From the NCBI RefSeq assembly GCF_017592395.1, contig NZ_JAGFOU010000009.1, positions 1 to 64,000 of the forward strand: DNA of 64,000 nucleotides. Reading direction: 5' to 3'. The notes beneath the pieces are model-generated. The model was given only the letters and a program-made list of their open reading frames with translations, had not been told where the DNA came from and did no database searches. Within the stretch, counting starts at the first letter, position 1. The number at the start of each line of letters is the position of its first letter. The position numbers and the translations under genes were made by a program. This document shows, one piece after another, positions 32,579 through 42,523 of this stretch. This stretch comes from Actinomyces bowdenii. GTDB lineage: Bacteria > Actinomycetota > Actinomycetes > Actinomycetales > Actinomycetaceae.

Positions 32579-33901
32579 TCAGGCCAGGCGGGTGACGGCG
32601 GCCTCCAGGGAGGCGAGCTTGAACATGAAGTTCTCGTAGCCGCGGTCGATGAGGTTGACGCCCTCGACCCGGCTGGTGCCCTCGGCGGCCAGGGCCGCGA
32701 TGAGGTGGGAGAAGCCGCCGCGCAGGTCGGGCACGACGATGTCGGCCCCCGTCAGCGGGGTGGGCCCGGAGATGACGGCGGAGTGGTAGAAGTTGCGCTG
32801 GCCGAAGCGGCAGGCGGTCCCGCCCAGGCACTCGCGGTAGACCTGGATGGTGGCGCCCATCTTGCGCAGGGCACCGGTGAAGCCGAAGCGGTTCTCATAG
32901 ACGGTCTCGTGCACGATGGACAGGCCCGCGGCCTGGGTCAGGGCCACCACCAGGGGCTGCTGCCAGTCGGTCATGAAACCGGGGTGGACATTGGTCTCCA
33001 CCACGATGGACCTCAGGTCGCCCCCGGGGTGGTAGAAGCGGATGCCCTCGTCCCGCACATCGAAGGCGCCGCCGACCTTGCGGAAGATGTTGAGGAAGGT
33101 GGTCATGTCGCTCTGGTGGGCCCCGCGCACGAAGATGTCGCCGCGGGTGGCCAGGGCGGCGGAGGCCCATGAGGCGGTCTCGATGCGGTCGGGCAGCGCC
33201 AGGTGGTTGTAGCCGGAGAGCTCCTCGACGCCCTCGACATGGATGGTGCGGTCGGTGTCCACCGAGATGATGGCGCCCATCTTCTGCAGGACATCGACCA
33301 GGTCCATGATCTCGGGTTCGACGGCGGCTCCGCGCAGCTCGGTCAGGCCGTGTGCGCGCACGGCGGTCAGGAGCGTCTGCTCGGTGGCGCCCACCGAGGG
33401 GTAGGGCAGGTCGATGACCGTGCCGTGAAGGCCGTCGGGGGCGGTCAGCCGGATGCCCTGGACCTGCTTGTCCACGCTGGCGCCGAACTGCCTCAGGATC
33501 TGCAGGTGGTAGTCGATGGGGCGGTCCCCGATGCGGCAGCCGCCCAGGTCGGGGATGAAGGCCTCGCCCAGGCGGTGCAGGAGGGGGCCGCAGAAGAGGA
33601 TGGGGATGCGCGAGGATCCCGCGTGGGCATCGATATCGGCGACGTGGGCGGACTCCACCCGGGAGGGGTCCAGGCGCAGGACGCCCTCGGCCGGGTCGTG
33701 GTCGATGGAGACCCCGTGGAGGGTGAGCAGGCCCGAGACGACGTCGACGTCCCGGATGACCGGCACGTTGCGCAGCACCGAGGGCGTGGCCCCCAGGAGC
33801 GCGGCGACCATGGCCTTGGGCACCAGGTTCTTGGCCCCCCGGACCGTGATCTCCCCGCTGAGCGGGCGGCCGCCCTCGACCTGGAGCAGACCGTCGACCA
33901 T
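32579..33901 (-). CDS. murA: UDP-N-acetylglucosamine 1-carboxyvinyltransferase
   Basis: First committed step of peptidoglycan synthesis, transferring enolpyruvate to UDP-GlcNAc. The 440-residue protein starts at ATG 33901, where GGAGGT lies 4 bases upstream; ATG 33913 has no such site. The N-terminus GRPLSGEITVRGAKNLVPKA carries the substrate-binding Lys. The catalytic Cys is present as Cys122 in LGGCRIGDRPIDYHLQIL, so fosfomycin sensitivity at this site is expected. The closing motif is DLRGGFSHLIAALAAEG. It is upstream of plsC in the same direction with a 74-base gap holding the plsC promoter box. Confidence 0.94.
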   Translation of the reverse strand: MVDGLLQVEGGRPLSGEITVRGAKNLVPKAMVAALLGATPSVLRNVPVIRDVDVVSGLLTLHGVSIDHDPAEGVLRLDPSRVESAHVADIDAHAGSSRIPILFCGPLLHRLGEAFIPDLGGCRIGDRPIDYHLQILRQFGASVDKQVQGIRLTAPDGLHGTVIDLPYPSVGATEQTLLTAVRAHGLTELRGAAVEPEIMDLVDVLQKMGAIISVDTDRTIHVEGVEELSGYNHLALPDRIETASWASAALATRGDIFVRGAHQSDMTTFLNIFRKVGGAFDVRDEGIRFYHPGGDLRSIVVETNVHPGFMTDWQQPLVVALTQAAGLSIVHETVYENRFGFTGALRKMGATIQVYRECLGGTACRFGQRNFYHSAVISGPTPLTGADIVVPDLRGGFSHLIAALAAEGTSRVEGVNLIDRGYENFMFKLASLEAAVTRLA

Positions 33902-34058
33902 GCGTACCTCCATCGTGTGCTGTGGAAAACTGCCACCGCCGGGGCTGCCCCCGGCCGCGCAGCTGTCCCAGCATAAGCGCACCGGCTGTGGCGGGACGCC
34001 GCTCGGGCGCCCGGGCACGGGTGGCCTTGGCCTCAGGACCCAACCCTCAGCGGCGCCC

Positions 34059-34766
34059 TCACCCCCGGGGGCTGCTGGGCGCGGCTCCCGGGCGCACCGA
34101 TGGCAGCGGCATGTGGACCACGGGCATCTCGGCCGAGCGCGCGGGCACGACCTCCTCCTTGGGCAGGTGCCTGGCCGGCAGGGTGCGGGGCTTGTAGGCC
34201 GGGCGGCGCTGCTCGTAGGCGACGATCTCCTCCTCGTGCTGCAGGGTCAGGGAGATGTCGTCCAGGCCCTCCATGAGGATCCAGCGCACGTAGTCGTCGA
34301 TCTCGAAGGAGCAGCGGAAGACCCCCGCCTCCACCGTGCGCGACTCCAGGTCCACGGTCACCTCGGCCCCCGGCTCGGTCTCCAGGATCTTCCACAGCTG
34401 CTCGCAGTCCTCCTGGCCGATGATCCCGGCCACCAGGCCCTGCTTGCCGGCGTTGCCCCGGAAGATGTCGGCGAATCGCGGGGCCAGCACGACGCGGAAG
34501 CCGTAGTCCTTCAGCGCCCACACGGCGTGCTCGCGCGAGGAGCCGGTGCCGAAGTCGGGGCCCGCCACCAGCACCGAGGCGCGCTTGTAGGCCTCCTGGT
34601 TGAGGATGAAGTCGGGCTCCCCGGCCCGCCAGCCGGCGAACAGGGCGTCGTCGAAGCCGGTGCGGGTGATGCGCTTGAGGTAGACCGCCGGGATGATCTG
34701 GTCGGTGTCCACAGCGCTGCGGCGCAGGGGGGCGCCGATGCCGGTGTGGCGGATGAACTTCTCCAT
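34059..34766 (-). CDS. leuD: 3-isopropylmalate dehydratase, small subunit
   Basis: Swivel-domain subunit of isopropylmalate isomerase in leucine synthesis. The 235-residue protein has [39 protein letters not shown] and [18 protein letters not shown], all family hallmarks. A C-terminal Pro/Arg extension of about 30 residues is extra. ATG 34766 has a GAAGGAG site. leuC ends 18 bases upstream. Confidence 0.95.
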   Translation of the reverse strand: MEKFIRHTGIGAPLRRSAVDTDQIIPAVYLKRITRTGFDDALFAGWRAGEPDFILNQEAYKRASVLVAGPDFGTGSSREHAVWALKDYGFRVVLAPRFADIFRGNAGKQGLVAGIIGQEDCEQLWKILETEPGAEVTVDLESRTVEAGVFRCSFEIDDYVRWILMEGLDDISLTLQHEEEIVAYEQRRPAYKPRTLPARHLPKEEVVPARSAEMPVVHMPLPSVRPGAAPSSPRG

Positions 34767-34784
34767 GATGCGACTCCTTCGTGC

Positions 34785-36248
34785 TCAGGCCACGGCGACG
34801 GCCGACGGCGCCATGCGGTCCGCGGCCGCGCCGCCCTCATCGAGCGGGGGCAGGTCCGCGGGGGTGGACAGGGCCCCGCGCACGGCCGTGGCCGCGGCCA
34901 CCACCGGGGAGACCAGGTGGGTGCGCCCGCCCTTGCCCTGGCGGCCCTCGAAGTTGCGGTTGGAGGTGGAGGCCGCCCGCTCCCCGGGGGAGAGCTGGTC
35001 GGGGTTCATGCCCAGGCACATGGAGCAGCCCGCATTGCGCCACTCGGCCCCGAAGTCCTTGAAGACCCGGTCCAGCCCCTCGGCCTCGGCCTGCAGGCGC
35101 ACGCGCGCCGAGGCCGGCACCACCAGCATGCGCACCCCCTCGGCCTTGCGCCGACCGCGGATGACCTCGGCGGCCGCCCGCAGGTCCTCGATGCGCCCGT
35201 TGGTGCACGAGCCCAGGAAGACGGTGTTGACGGCGATCTCGCGCAGCGGGGTGCCCGGGGCCAGGTCCATGTACTCCAGGGCCCGCTCGGCCGCCAGGCG
35301 CTCGGTGGCGTCGGCGATCAGCTCGGGGTCGGGCACGGCGGCGGAGATGGGCAGCCCCTGGCCGGGGTTGGTGCCCCAGGTGACGAAGGGCTCGATGTCG
35401 GCGCCCTGGAGGACCACCTCGGTGTCGAACACGGCGTCGTCGTCGGTGCGCAGGGAGGACCAGTACTCCACGGCCGCGTCCCAGTCCTCGCCCCGGGGGG
35501 CGTGGGGGCGGTCGGAGAGGTAGTCGAAGGTGACCTGGTCGGGGGCGATCATGCCGGCGCGGGCGCCGCCCTCGATGCTCATGTTGCAGATGGTCATGCG
35601 GGCCTCCATCGACAGCGCCTCAATGGCCCTGCCGCGGTACTCGATGACGTGGCCCTGGGCGCCATTGGTGCCGATCCTGGCGATGATGGCCAGGATGATG
35701 TCCTTGGCGCCGCTGCCCGGGGGCAGGTCGCCCTCGATGGTCACGCTCATGGTCTTGAAGGGCGCGATGGGCAGGGTCTGGGTGGCCAGGACGTGCTCGA
35801 CCTGGGAGGTGCCGATGCCGAAGGCCAGGGCGCCGAAGGCGCCGTGGGTGGAGGTGTGGGAGTCGCCGCACACCACGGTGGTGCCCGGCTGGGTCAGCCC
35901 CAGCTGGGGGCCCACGGCGTGGACGATGCCCTGGTCGGCGTCCCCCAGGGAGTGGATGCGCACCCCGAACTCCTCGCAGTTGGCGCGCAGGGTCTCGATC
36001 TGGGCCCGGCTGGTGACATCGGCGATGGGCAGGTCGATGTCCAGGGTGGGGGTGTTGTGGTCCTCGGTGGCCAGGGTCAGGTCGGGGCGGCGCAGCCTGC
36101 GCCCGGCCAGGCGCAGGCCCTCGAAGGCCTGGGGGCTGGTGACCTCGTGGACGAGGTGCAGGTCGATGTAGAGCAGATCGGGGGCGCCGTCACTGCCCTG
36201 GGACACGATGTGATCGCGCCAGACCTTCTCCGCGAGGGTCATTCCCAT
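34785..36248 (-). CDS. leuC: 3-isopropylmalate dehydratase, large subunit
   Basis: Catalytic [4Fe-4S] subunit that interconverts 2- and 3-isopropylmalate with LeuD. The 487-residue protein has [20 protein letters not shown] and [20 protein letters not shown], cluster ligands in [13 protein letters not shown] and [20 protein letters not shown], then [22 protein letters not shown] 36248 is chosen for GGAAG at 8 bases; ATG 36242 is 6 bases later. An IclR-type gene diverges immediately upstream, the arrangement known for NdgR regulation of leuCD. Confidence 0.95.
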   Translation of the reverse strand: MGMTLAEKVWRDHIVSQGSDGAPDLLYIDLHLVHEVTSPQAFEGLRLAGRRLRRPDLTLATEDHNTPTLDIDLPIADVTSRAQIETLRANCEEFGVRIHSLGDADQGIVHAVGPQLGLTQPGTTVVCGDSHTSTHGAFGALAFGIGTSQVEHVLATQTLPIAPFKTMSVTIEGDLPPGSGAKDIILAIIARIGTNGAQGHVIEYRGRAIEALSMEARMTICNMSIEGGARAGMIAPDQVTFDYLSDRPHAPRGEDWDAAVEYWSSLRTDDDAVFDTEVVLQGADIEPFVTWGTNPGQGLPISAAVPDPELIADATERLAAERALEYMDLAPGTPLREIAVNTVFLGSCTNGRIEDLRAAAEVIRGRRKAEGVRMLVVPASARVRLQAEAEGLDRVFKDFGAEWRNAGCSMCLGMNPDQLSPGERAASTSNRNFEGRQGKGGRTHLVSPVVAAATAVRGALSTPADLPPLDEGGAAADRMAPSAVAVA

Positions 36249-36403
36249 CGCACGCACTTCCTTCCGTTGACAGGTCGTTGACAGGCCGCTCGAGCCGCCC
36301 CGGCCCCGACGGCGGGCCGATCGGCCCCGGGGCTGAGCGGGCGCTGCGCGTCGGCCACCATTAGCATGGTGGCCAGGATGCTGACACCGCGCCACCTCTA
36401 GTT

Positions 36404-36431
36404 GGAGGAGACTACTTGAGGTCTCACCTCC
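36404..36431. promoter_or_regulatory. Candidate operator: inverted repeat between leuC and the IclR gene
   Basis: GAGAC (36408-36412) and GTCTC (36421-36425) are perfect arms around 8 bases. They extend outward to GGAGG and CCTCC with a two-base offset. The position, 21 bases upstream of the IclR gene in the divergent gap, fits an autoregulatory or leuCD operator (inference). Confidence 0.4.
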
Positions 36432-36451
36432 TGGAATGGGAGTATCAGAGT

Positions 36452-37183
36452 ATGGACAGTTCGATCGAGAGCGAGAGCAGTGGCGTCGGCGTCATCGACA
36501 AGGCCTGCCTCGTGCTCAACGCCCTGGAATCAGGCCCGGCCACCCTGGCCCAGCTCGTCACCACCACGCACCTGGCGCGCCCCACCGCCCACCGCATCGC
36601 CGTGGCCCTGGAGTTCCACCGCCTGGTGACCCGCGACGCGCACGGCAGGTTCACCCTGGGGCCCCGGCTCAATGAGCTGGCCGCCGCCGCGGGCGAGGAC
36701 CACCTCCTGGCCGTGGCGGCCCCGATCCTGGCCGCGCTGCGGGACAAGACCCACGAGTCCGCGCAGCTCTACCGGCGCCAGGGGGACGTGCGCATCTGCG
36801 TGGCCAACGCCGAGCGGCCCATCGGCCTGCGGGACTCCATCCCGGTGGGCGCCACGATGTCCATGCAGGGGGGCTCGGCGGCCCAGGTGCTCCTGGCCTG
36901 GGAGGAGCCCGACCGCCTCCATCGGGGCCTGGTGGGCTCCCGCTTCAACGCCACCATGCTCTCAGCGGTGCGGCGCCGCGGCTGGGCCCAGTCCGTCGGC
37001 GAGCGCGAGCCGGGCGTGGCCTCGGTCTCCGCACCGGTGCGCGGCGCCGGGGGGAAGGTGGTGGCCGCCATCTCCATCTCGGGCCCCATCGAGCGCATGG
37101 GCCGCCAGCCCGGGCGCACCCACGGCCCCGTGGTCATGGCGGCGGCCCGGCGCCTGTCAGAGGTGCTGCGCAACGAGGACTGA
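36452..37183 (+). CDS. IclR family transcriptional regulator (NdgR-like)
   Basis: A 243-residue regulator with an N-terminal winged HTH (about 12-75: [20 protein letters not shown], then [16 protein letters not shown]) and a C-terminal effector domain (about 85-240). The effector domain has [38 protein letters not shown] and [23 protein letters not shown] 36452 has a GGGAG site 9 bases upstream; TTG 36416 would extend it over the candidate operator and is less likely. The divergent position next to leuCD is that of NdgR, a regulator of leucine and other amino acid genes in actinomycetes. Confidence 0.9.
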   Translation: MDSSIESESSGVGVIDKACLVLNALESGPATLAQLVTTTHLARPTAHRIAVALEFHRLVTRDAHGRFTLGPRLNELAAAAGEDHLLAVAAPILAALRDKTHESAQLYRRQGDVRICVANAERPIGLRDSIPVGATMSMQGGSAAQVLLAWEEPDRLHRGLVGSRFNATMLSAVRRRGWAQSVGEREPGVASVSAPVRGAGGKVVAAISISGPIERMGRQPGRTHGPVVMAAARRLSEVLRNED

Positions 37184-37288
37184 GCGCGCACGGGGATGGG
37201 GGCTTGACGGCCGGAGAGGCAGCCCGGCCGGCCTGCGCCCCCGGCGTTCCGCGCCCCACCACCGCGGCGGGCCATCGGGAGGCGCGCC

Positions 37289-38419
37289 TCAGCGGCGGCG
37301 CAGGGCGATGGCGCGGCGGTAGGCCTCCACATTGCGCTCCACGACATCGCCCCACTGGAGCGGGGGCGCGACGGCGTAGTTGTGCTCCTTCATGCGCGCC
37401 AGCAGGGCGGGGTCCTCCAGCAGGGCGGTCAGGGCCGAGGCCAGCCCCGCGTCATCATCGGCGAGCAGGCCCTCCACGCCGTCGGTGATGAAGTCGGCCA
37501 CCCCCGAGGAGCCCAGCGCCACCACGGCCAGGCCGGCGGCGCGGGCCTCCAGGACACTGATGCCGAAGGAGTCGGCCGGGGAGGTCTGCAGGTAGATGTC
37601 GGCCCGGGTGAAGGCGCGCGCCAGCTCGCTGCGCTCCAGGCGGCCCACCAGGGTGATGCGATCGGCCACGGGGCTGTCGGCGGCCTCCTGGGCGAGACGG
37701 TCGCGCAGGGGCCCGTCGCCGTACATCTCCAGGACCGCATCCGCGCCGCTGCGCTCCACAGCCGCGGTGAAGGCCCGCACCACCTGCAGGGGGCGCTTGC
37801 GCTCGATCCAGCGCAGCGAGGCCACCACCCGCAGTGGCCGTGGGCCGTCCGGCCCGTCTGGGCGCTCCAGGCGCCAGTGGTCCAGGGTGATGCCGTTGGG
37901 CAGGACCGTCACGCCCCCGCGCGCCCCGGCGCGCTCCACCTCGCGGGCCAGCATGGAGGACACCGCCGTGATGTCGGCGATGCCCCGCCAGCGGCTCACC
38001 GGGCTCAGGGGGCCCAGCGCCGCCCCGGCGCGGGCCCAGGGCCCCAGGACGCAGTGGAAGGTCACCGCCAGGGACAGGCCCTGGCGCCGAGCCGCGGCGA
38101 TGCCCGACCAGGCGAAGGGCGAGACGATCCCGACGTGGGCATGGACGACCTCGGGCCGCCAGCGCTCCATGACCGCCTCGATCTCCCGGCGACCCCGGGG
38201 ATGGACGGGCAGTTCGCCGGGAAGGGGCACCGTGGTGCGGAAGACCGGGAAGCCGTCGGGGCCCTCCACGCTGCGGCCCCGGCCCGGGCCGTCGGGGGTG
38301 GCGGTGACGACGGCGGGCTCGTGGCCCGCGGCCAGGAGGTTGCGGGCCAGGTCGCGCACCTGGGTCTCGATCCCGCCCAGGCGCGGCGCATAGCAGTCGG
38401 AGACGATGAGGACTCTCAC
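37289..38419 (-). CDS. GT4 family glycosyltransferase
   Basis: A 376-residue cytoplasmic retaining glycosyltransferase of GT-B fold starting at GTG 38419. The N-terminal domain has MRVLIVSDCYAPRLGGIETQ, the glycine loop of GT4 enzymes, then VVHAHVGIVSPFAWSG. The C-terminal nucleotide-sugar-binding domain has VASLRWIERKRPLQVVRAF, YGDGPLRDRL and the E-x7-E signature in TSPADSFGISVLEARAAGLA. It resembles mannosyltransferases of actinobacterial lipoglycan synthesis, but acceptor and donor cannot be read from the sequence. It is convergent with the IclR gene. Confidence 0.88.
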   Translation of the reverse strand: MRVLIVSDCYAPRLGGIETQVRDLARNLLAAGHEPAVVTATPDGPGRGRSVEGPDGFPVFRTTVPLPGELPVHPRGRREIEAVMERWRPEVVHAHVGIVSPFAWSGIAAARRQGLSLAVTFHCVLGPWARAGAALGPLSPVSRWRGIADITAVSSMLAREVERAGARGGVTVLPNGITLDHWRLERPDGPDGPRPLRVVASLRWIERKRPLQVVRAFTAAVERSGADAVLEMYGDGPLRDRLAQEAADSPVADRITLVGRLERSELARAFTRADIYLQTSPADSFGISVLEARAAGLAVVALGSSGVADFITDGVEGLLADDDAGLASALTALLEDPALLARMKEHNYAVAPPLQWGDVVERNVEAYRRAIALRRR

Positions 38420-38479
38420 GCCGCCAGTGTGCCACGCGCCCGCGGCGACCCTGGCCGCACCCGCCGCTCCCGGCTGGGC

Positions 38480-38941
38480 TCAGGCGGGCTCGCCCCGCCC
38501 GCCCGCGCGCAGCTCGGCGATGGCGGCCTCGAAGTCCTCCAGGGAGTCGAAGGAGGAGTAGACCGAGGCGAAGCGCAGGTAGGCGATCTGGTCGAGCTCG
38601 CGCAGGGGACCCAGGATCGCCAGGCCCACCTCGTGGGAGTCCACGAGCGCCTGGCCCCCGGCCCGGATGGACTCCTCGACCTTGTGGGCCAGCAGGGCCA
38701 GGTCGTCATCGGAGACGGGCCGGCCCTGGCAGGCGCGCCGCACCCCGGTCATCACCTTCTCCCGGCTGAAGGGCTCCACGGCGCCCGAGCGCTTGCACAC
38801 CGACAGGCCGGTGGTCTCCAGGGTGGTGAAGCGCCGTCCGCACTGCTGGCACTGGCGCCGACGGCGGATGGAGGCGCCGTCCTCGGCGGTGCGGGAGTCA
38901 ACAACGCGCGAGCCGTCATGGTGGCAGAAGGGGCAGTGCAC
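38480..38941 (-). CDS. nrdR: Transcriptional repressor NrdR
   Basis: Zinc-ribbon and ATP-cone repressor of ribonucleotide reductase genes. It starts at GTG 38941, so the protein begins with the usual (M)HCPFC, and GGAGG lies 8 bases upstream. ATG 38962 would add seven residues. The zinc ribbon uses CPFC and CQQC, followed by RRFTTLE. The ATP-cone spans [20 protein letters not shown] to [19 protein letters not shown]. It lies near lexA, as common in actinobacteria. Confidence 0.94.
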   Translation of the reverse strand: MHCPFCHHDGSRVVDSRTAEDGASIRRRRQCQQCGRRFTTLETTGLSVCKRSGAVEPFSREKVMTGVRRACQGRPVSDDDLALLAHKVEESIRAGGQALVDSHEVGLAILGPLRELDQIAYLRFASVYSSFDSLEDFEAAIAELRAGGRGEPA

Positions 38942-39181
38942 GCGGACATCCTCCGATTTCATGGCCTCGCGGTCACTGGGAGGTTAAACGCCCACCTCCT
39001 CCAATAGCAAGGGGCCGGTCATAGGTGGGCGGGAATTGATCACCAGGGGCTCCCGCGCGCCTCGCCCGCTGCCGCCGCCCGGCCCGGCGGCCCGGGACCG
39101 AAGGACCACGCGGGGCGCGCAGGGCGCGGGAGCGGAGCACGCGGGTGGGCGCCATGGCGCACCATCAGGGGGCGGAGGCTG

Positions 39182-39208
39182 TTGGCGGACGGAGCCAGCA
39201 CGTAGGCT
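39182..39208 (+). promoter_or_regulatory. Possible ldh promoter
   Basis: TTGGCG (39182-39187) and TAGGCT (39203-39208) with a 15-base spacer, about 57 bases before GTG 39266. The short spacer lowers confidence. Confidence 0.35.
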
Positions 39209-39265
39209 GGCCCCGGGCGGGCGACAGCACAGTCCGCCAGTCGATCCCATCGAGGAGTATGAACC

Positions 39266-40267
39266 GTGTCCGACCGCATCACCAACACTGCTGAAGGCTC
39301 CTACCCGACCTCCCGCTCCGGTCGCCCCTCCAAGGTCGCCATCATCGGCGCAGGAGCCGTCGGCTCCACCCTCGCCTACGCCTGCGTCACCAAGGGCGTG
39401 GCCCGTGAGATCGTGCTGCAGGACATCGCCAAGGAGAAGGTGGAGGCCGAGGCCCTGGACATCGCCCAGGGCATCCAGTTCACCTCCGCCGGGGCGGTCT
39501 CGGGCTCCGATGACCCGGAGATCTGCCGGGATGCCGATGTCATCGCCATCACCGCCGGGGCCAAGCAGAAGCCGGGCCAGTCCCGCCTGGAGCTGGCCGG
39601 GGCGACCGTGGGCATCATGGAGAAGATCCTCCCCAAGCTCGTCGAGGTCGCCCCCCACGCGATCTTCCTGCTCGTGGCCAACCCGGTGGATGTGGTCACC
39701 TACTGCGCCAAGAAGATCACCGGCCTGCCCGAGAACCAGATCTTCGGCTCCGGCACGGTGCTGGACACCGCCCGCATGCGCTACCTGGTCTCCCTGGAGA
39801 CCGGCACCGCCACCCAGAACATCCACGGGTACATCGCCGGTGAGCACGGCGACTCCGAGGTCCCGCTGTGGTCCTCCACGGAGATCGGCGGCGTTCCGAT
39901 CACCCAGTGGGGCGCCACCCTGGACGGCGGGGAGTTCGACGAGGCCAAGCGCGAGCGCATCGCTCACGATGTCGTGCGGTCGGCCTACCGGATCATCGAG
40001 GGCAAGGGCGCCACGAACTACGCCGTGGGCCTGGCGGTCCAGCGGATCATCAGTGCCGTCCTCAACGACGAGCAGCGCGTGCTCACCATCTCCCCGCTGC
40101 TGGAGGACTGGCACGGCATCTCGGATGTGTGCATGGCCGTTCCCACCATCGTGGGCCGTGAGGGCGCCGGTCGGCGCCTGGAGCTGCCGCTGACCGACGG
40201 GGAGCACGAGGCCCTCAAGGCCTCCGCGGACCACCTGCGCGAGGTCGCCCGCGGCCTGGGCTACTGA
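39266..40267 (+). CDS. ldh: L-lactate dehydrogenase
   Basis: Reduces pyruvate to L-lactate with NADH, the main redox outlet of a fermentative organism. The 333-residue protein has KVAIIGAGAVGSTLAYACV at 24-42, VIAITAGAKQKPGQSRLEL (the mobile loop with Gln and catalytic Arg) and VANPVDVVTY. GEHGDSEVPLWSS carries the catalytic His. GTG 39266 follows a GAGGAG site. A Lys/Arg-poor N-terminal extension of 20 residues precedes the Rossmann fold. It is convergent with lexA and shares a perfect terminator hairpin. Confidence 0.95.
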   Translation: MSDRITNTAEGSYPTSRSGRPSKVAIIGAGAVGSTLAYACVTKGVAREIVLQDIAKEKVEAEALDIAQGIQFTSAGAVSGSDDPEICRDADVIAITAGAKQKPGQSRLELAGATVGIMEKILPKLVEVAPHAIFLLVANPVDVVTYCAKKITGLPENQIFGSGTVLDTARMRYLVSLETGTATQNIHGYIAGEHGDSEVPLWSSTEIGGVPITQWGATLDGGEFDEAKRERIAHDVVRSAYRIIEGKGATNYAVGLAVQRIISAVLNDEQRVLTISPLLEDWHGISDVCMAVPTIVGREGAGRRLELPLTDGEHEALKASADHLREVARGLGY

Positions 40268-40294
40268 GGAGGCATCCAGCGGCCATCGGCGGCT

Positions 40295-40327
40295 GACGAG
40301 CCTTTGACGAGCCTTCGACGAGCCTTC
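40295..40327. repeat. 11-bp tandem repeat, three copies
   Basis: GACGAGCCTTT, GACGAGCCTTC, GACGAGCCTTC in direct succession after the ldh stop, before the terminator. No function is evident. Confidence 0.8.
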
Positions 40328-40340
40328 GACCATGACCGCA

Positions 40341-40377
40341 GACGGGGCCCGGACGCCTTCCGCGTCCGGGCCCCGTC
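40341..40377. terminator. Bidirectional terminator between ldh and lexA
   Basis: A perfect 16-bp stem, GACGGGGCCCGGACGC (40341-40356) with its complement at 40362-40377, around a 5-base loop. Confidence 0.85.
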
Positions 40378-40392
40378 GATGACCGCCCAGGC

Positions 40393-41181
40393 CTACAGGG
40401 AGCGCAGGACGGTGACGACCTTGCCCATGATCGTCGCCCGGTCGCCGTCGATGGGGGCGTAGTCGGGGTTGCGCGGCAGGAGCCACTGGTGGCCGTCGCG
40501 CCGGGAGAGCACCTTGACCGTGGCGCTCGCACCATCGACGTCCTCGATGAGCGCGGCGACGATCTCACCATTGGCGGCATCGGCCTGGGCGCGCACCACC
40601 ACCCAGTCGCCGTCGCAGATCGCGGCGTCGATCATGGAGTCGCCGTGGACCTCGAGCATGAACAGATCCCCCCCGCCGGTCAGGCGCCGCGGCAGGGCCA
40701 TGACATCGGCGACCTCCTGCTCGGCCAGGATCGGGCTTCCCGCAGCGATGCGCCCGACCAGCGGCACCGCCACGGCCTGCCCCGCCTCGACGCCGGGCAG
40801 GGCGTGCAGCGCGCCTGAGCGCCGGCCCTGAGATCCAGGCCCACCGGGGCCCCGGGGCGGGGCGGGGGGCTCCTCCCGCCCTCCCGGCAGCGGAGGCGCC
40901 GGGGAGGGGGAGACGACCTCCATGGCCCGCGGGCGCTTGGGGTCGCGGCGCACCAGGCCCAGCCGCTCGAGCTTGTCGAGCTGGTGCTTGACCGAGGAGG
41001 GGCTGGTCAGGCCCACCCGCGCACCGATCTCCCGCAGCGAGGGCGGGTACCCGCGCACCGAGACGGCCTCGCGCACCGCCTCGTAGACGGCCAGCGCCCG
41101 CTCATCCAGGTCGCTCAGGATCTCGGCGACGGCGGGCGCGGCCATCCCCCCTGCCGCTCCCTCATCCACTGTGGCGCTCAT
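40393..41181 (-). CDS. lexA: LexA repressor
   Basis: SOS repressor and self-cleaving protease. The 262-residue protein starts at ATG 41181 with a GGGGAG site. The N-terminal winged HTH (about 22-90) contains [21 protein letters not shown] Pro/Gly-rich linker (about 92-125) is longer than usual. The peptidase domain has the cleavage site Ala147-Gly148 in RIAAGSP, catalytic Ser182 in HGDSMI and Lys223 in TVKVL. Divergent SOS boxes lie upstream and one probably controls lexA itself. Confidence 0.96.
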   Translation of the reverse strand: MSATVDEGAAGGMAAPAVAEILSDLDERALAVYEAVREAVSVRGYPPSLREIGARVGLTSPSSVKHQLDKLERLGLVRRDPKRPRAMEVVSPSPAPPLPGGREEPPAPPRGPGGPGSQGRRSGALHALPGVEAGQAVAVPLVGRIAAGSPILAEQEVADVMALPRRLTGGGDLFMLEVHGDSMIDAAICDGDWVVVRAQADAANGEIVAALIEDVDGASATVKVLSRRDGHQWLLPRNPDYAPIDGDRATIMGKVVTVLRSL

Positions 41182-41324
41182 CTCCCCGCCTTCCCCGTCC
41201 TGCCCCGGCCATGTCGCCCCTGAGCGCGACGACGGCGCTCGGAGCCGTGCTCTCGTGTCGGTTTTCGTGTCGGTGCCCCGTGGTGGTCTTGACGCATCAA
41301 GCCTAGAGGCTGGACGGGCGCAGT

Positions 41325-41340
41325 TCAAACACCTGTTCGA
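41325..41340. promoter_or_regulatory. LexA-binding SOS box 1
   Basis: TCAAAC-ACCT-GTTCGA, one mismatch from the actinobacterial consensus TCGAAC-N4-GTTCGA. It is the box nearest lexA, in the divergent lexA/LysM region. Confidence 0.75.
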
Positions 41341-41378
41341 AGAGATGCTGGACGCCCCCGCCTCCAGGCAGTAGTCTA

Positions 41379-41394
41379 TCGAACAGATGTTCGT
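41379..41394. promoter_or_regulatory. LexA-binding SOS box 2
   Basis: TCGAAC-AGAT-GTTCGT, one mismatch. It shares its last base with box 3, giving an overlapping pair just upstream of the LysM gene. Confidence 0.8.
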
Positions 41395-41409
41395 CGAACA
41401 TACGTTCAG
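41394..41409. promoter_or_regulatory. LexA-binding SOS box 3
   Basis: TCGAAC-ATAC-GTTCAG, overlapping box 2 by one base and ending 9 bases before ATG 41419, so bound LexA would block initiation of the LysM gene. Confidence 0.75.
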
Positions 41410-41418
41410 GAGGAAGAC

Positions 41419-42477
41419 ATGAGCGCCATCATCGCCCCGCCCCGGCCCACGAGGCGGCTCGACTCGGACCGCATCTCCCCCGCCCTGCCCAGTGCCGGGA
41501 GCCCCGCGGAGTCCTCCTCCCACAGACCCGCGCTGCGGCTCGTGCCGGGCACCGGGGCGCAGGAGTCGGCAGCCCCGGGGGGCGCAGGAGCACTGCCCGG
41601 CCCGGTGCCGCACCCGTGGGGCGGCAGCCGCCCCACGCGCCACCTGCGCCTGGTCGCCACTGCCGCGATCGGCACCATCGCCGGCGCGGGAACCGGAGCG
41701 GTCGCCGAGGTGCGGCACGCGGCTGCGGCCCCGGTGCCGGGCGACCCGCGGCCCTCGCGCTCCCCCGCAGCCCCACTCCCAGCCAGTGCCGCCTCGCCGC
41801 TGACGCCCGCCGGGGCCACGGCGCCGGTCCACCGGGCCGGGCCGCCCCGACGCCCCGGCCCGCCCCTGCCCCTGCGCGAGCGCGGCCCCCGCCCGGCGGG
41901 CGACGGGCGCAGCGGCGCGCGGCACAGGAGCGCCGGGCAGGGGGCCACCGGGATCGACTCGCGCCCCGACCAGCCGCGCAGGACCCCGGCCACGGGCCTG
42001 CGGGAGGGCTCCCGGAGGGCGGTGGCCGGCAGCATGGCGGAGGCGGGCAGGGCGGCGCGCCTGGCCCCCAACCACCCCGCGGTGCGCTCATCCAGGCGCC
42101 GATCCCAGCAGGGCCCCGCTCTCAGCGCCCGGGGCGCGCGGGCACTGCCCGGCTGCGAGCAGCGCAGGCCGCCGCACTCCCCCGCCGCCCAGGCTCCCGC
42201 CCTGCCCCGGCCGGTGCGCCGCTTCATCGCCGCCCTGGGCGCCTGCCTGGTGGCCATCGCGGTGATCTCCTCAGGACTGGCCCTCTCCGGCCTGGTGGGC
42301 ACCGAGCCCATGCGCACCACGACGACGGTGGTCCAGCCCGGGCAGTCCCTGTGGGAGGTGGCCTCGGCCACCGGCTCCCCGGACGTGGCCCAGACAGTGG
42401 CCACCATCGTCGAGCTCAATGATCTGGACAGCCCCACCATCCGCGCCGGCGAGACCCTCACCATCCCGGTGCACTGA
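41419..42477 (+). CDS. SOS-controlled LysM membrane protein (DivS/ChiZ-like division inhibitor candidate)
   Basis: A 352-residue protein from ATG 41419 with an AGGAGG site. A long Pro/Ala/Arg-rich, probably cytoplasmic region (1-265) precedes one membrane helix (about 271-295, [19 protein letters not shown]). A C-terminal LysM follows, with [17 protein letters not shown] at its start and [11 protein letters not shown] at its end. Position and control match Rv2719c/ChiZ of Mycobacterium and DivS of Corynebacterium, which are divergent from lexA and slow septation during SOS. Those proteins are much shorter; the long low-complexity part is unusual. The function is inferred from synteny, SOS boxes and topology. 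Confidence 0.75.
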   Translation: MSAIIAPPRPTRRLDSDRISPALPSAGSPAESSSHRPALRLVPGTGAQESAAPGGAGALPGPVPHPWGGSRPTRHLRLVATAAIGTIAGAGTGAVAEVRHAAAAPVPGDPRPSRSPAAPLPASAASPLTPAGATAPVHRAGPPRRPGPPLPLRERGPRPAGDGRSGARHRSAGQGATGIDSRPDQPRRTPATGLREGSRRAVAGSMAEAGRAARLAPNHPAVRSSRRRSQQGPALSARGARALPGCEQRRPPHSPAAQAPALPRPVRRFIAALGACLVAIAVISSGLALSGLVGTEPMRTTTTVVQPGQSLWEVASATGSPDVAQTVATIVELNDLDSPTIRAGETLTIPVH

Positions 42478-42523
42478 GGCGGCCGCGCCCCACCGGGACG
42501 GGGCCGCATGCGGCAGCCGGGGC

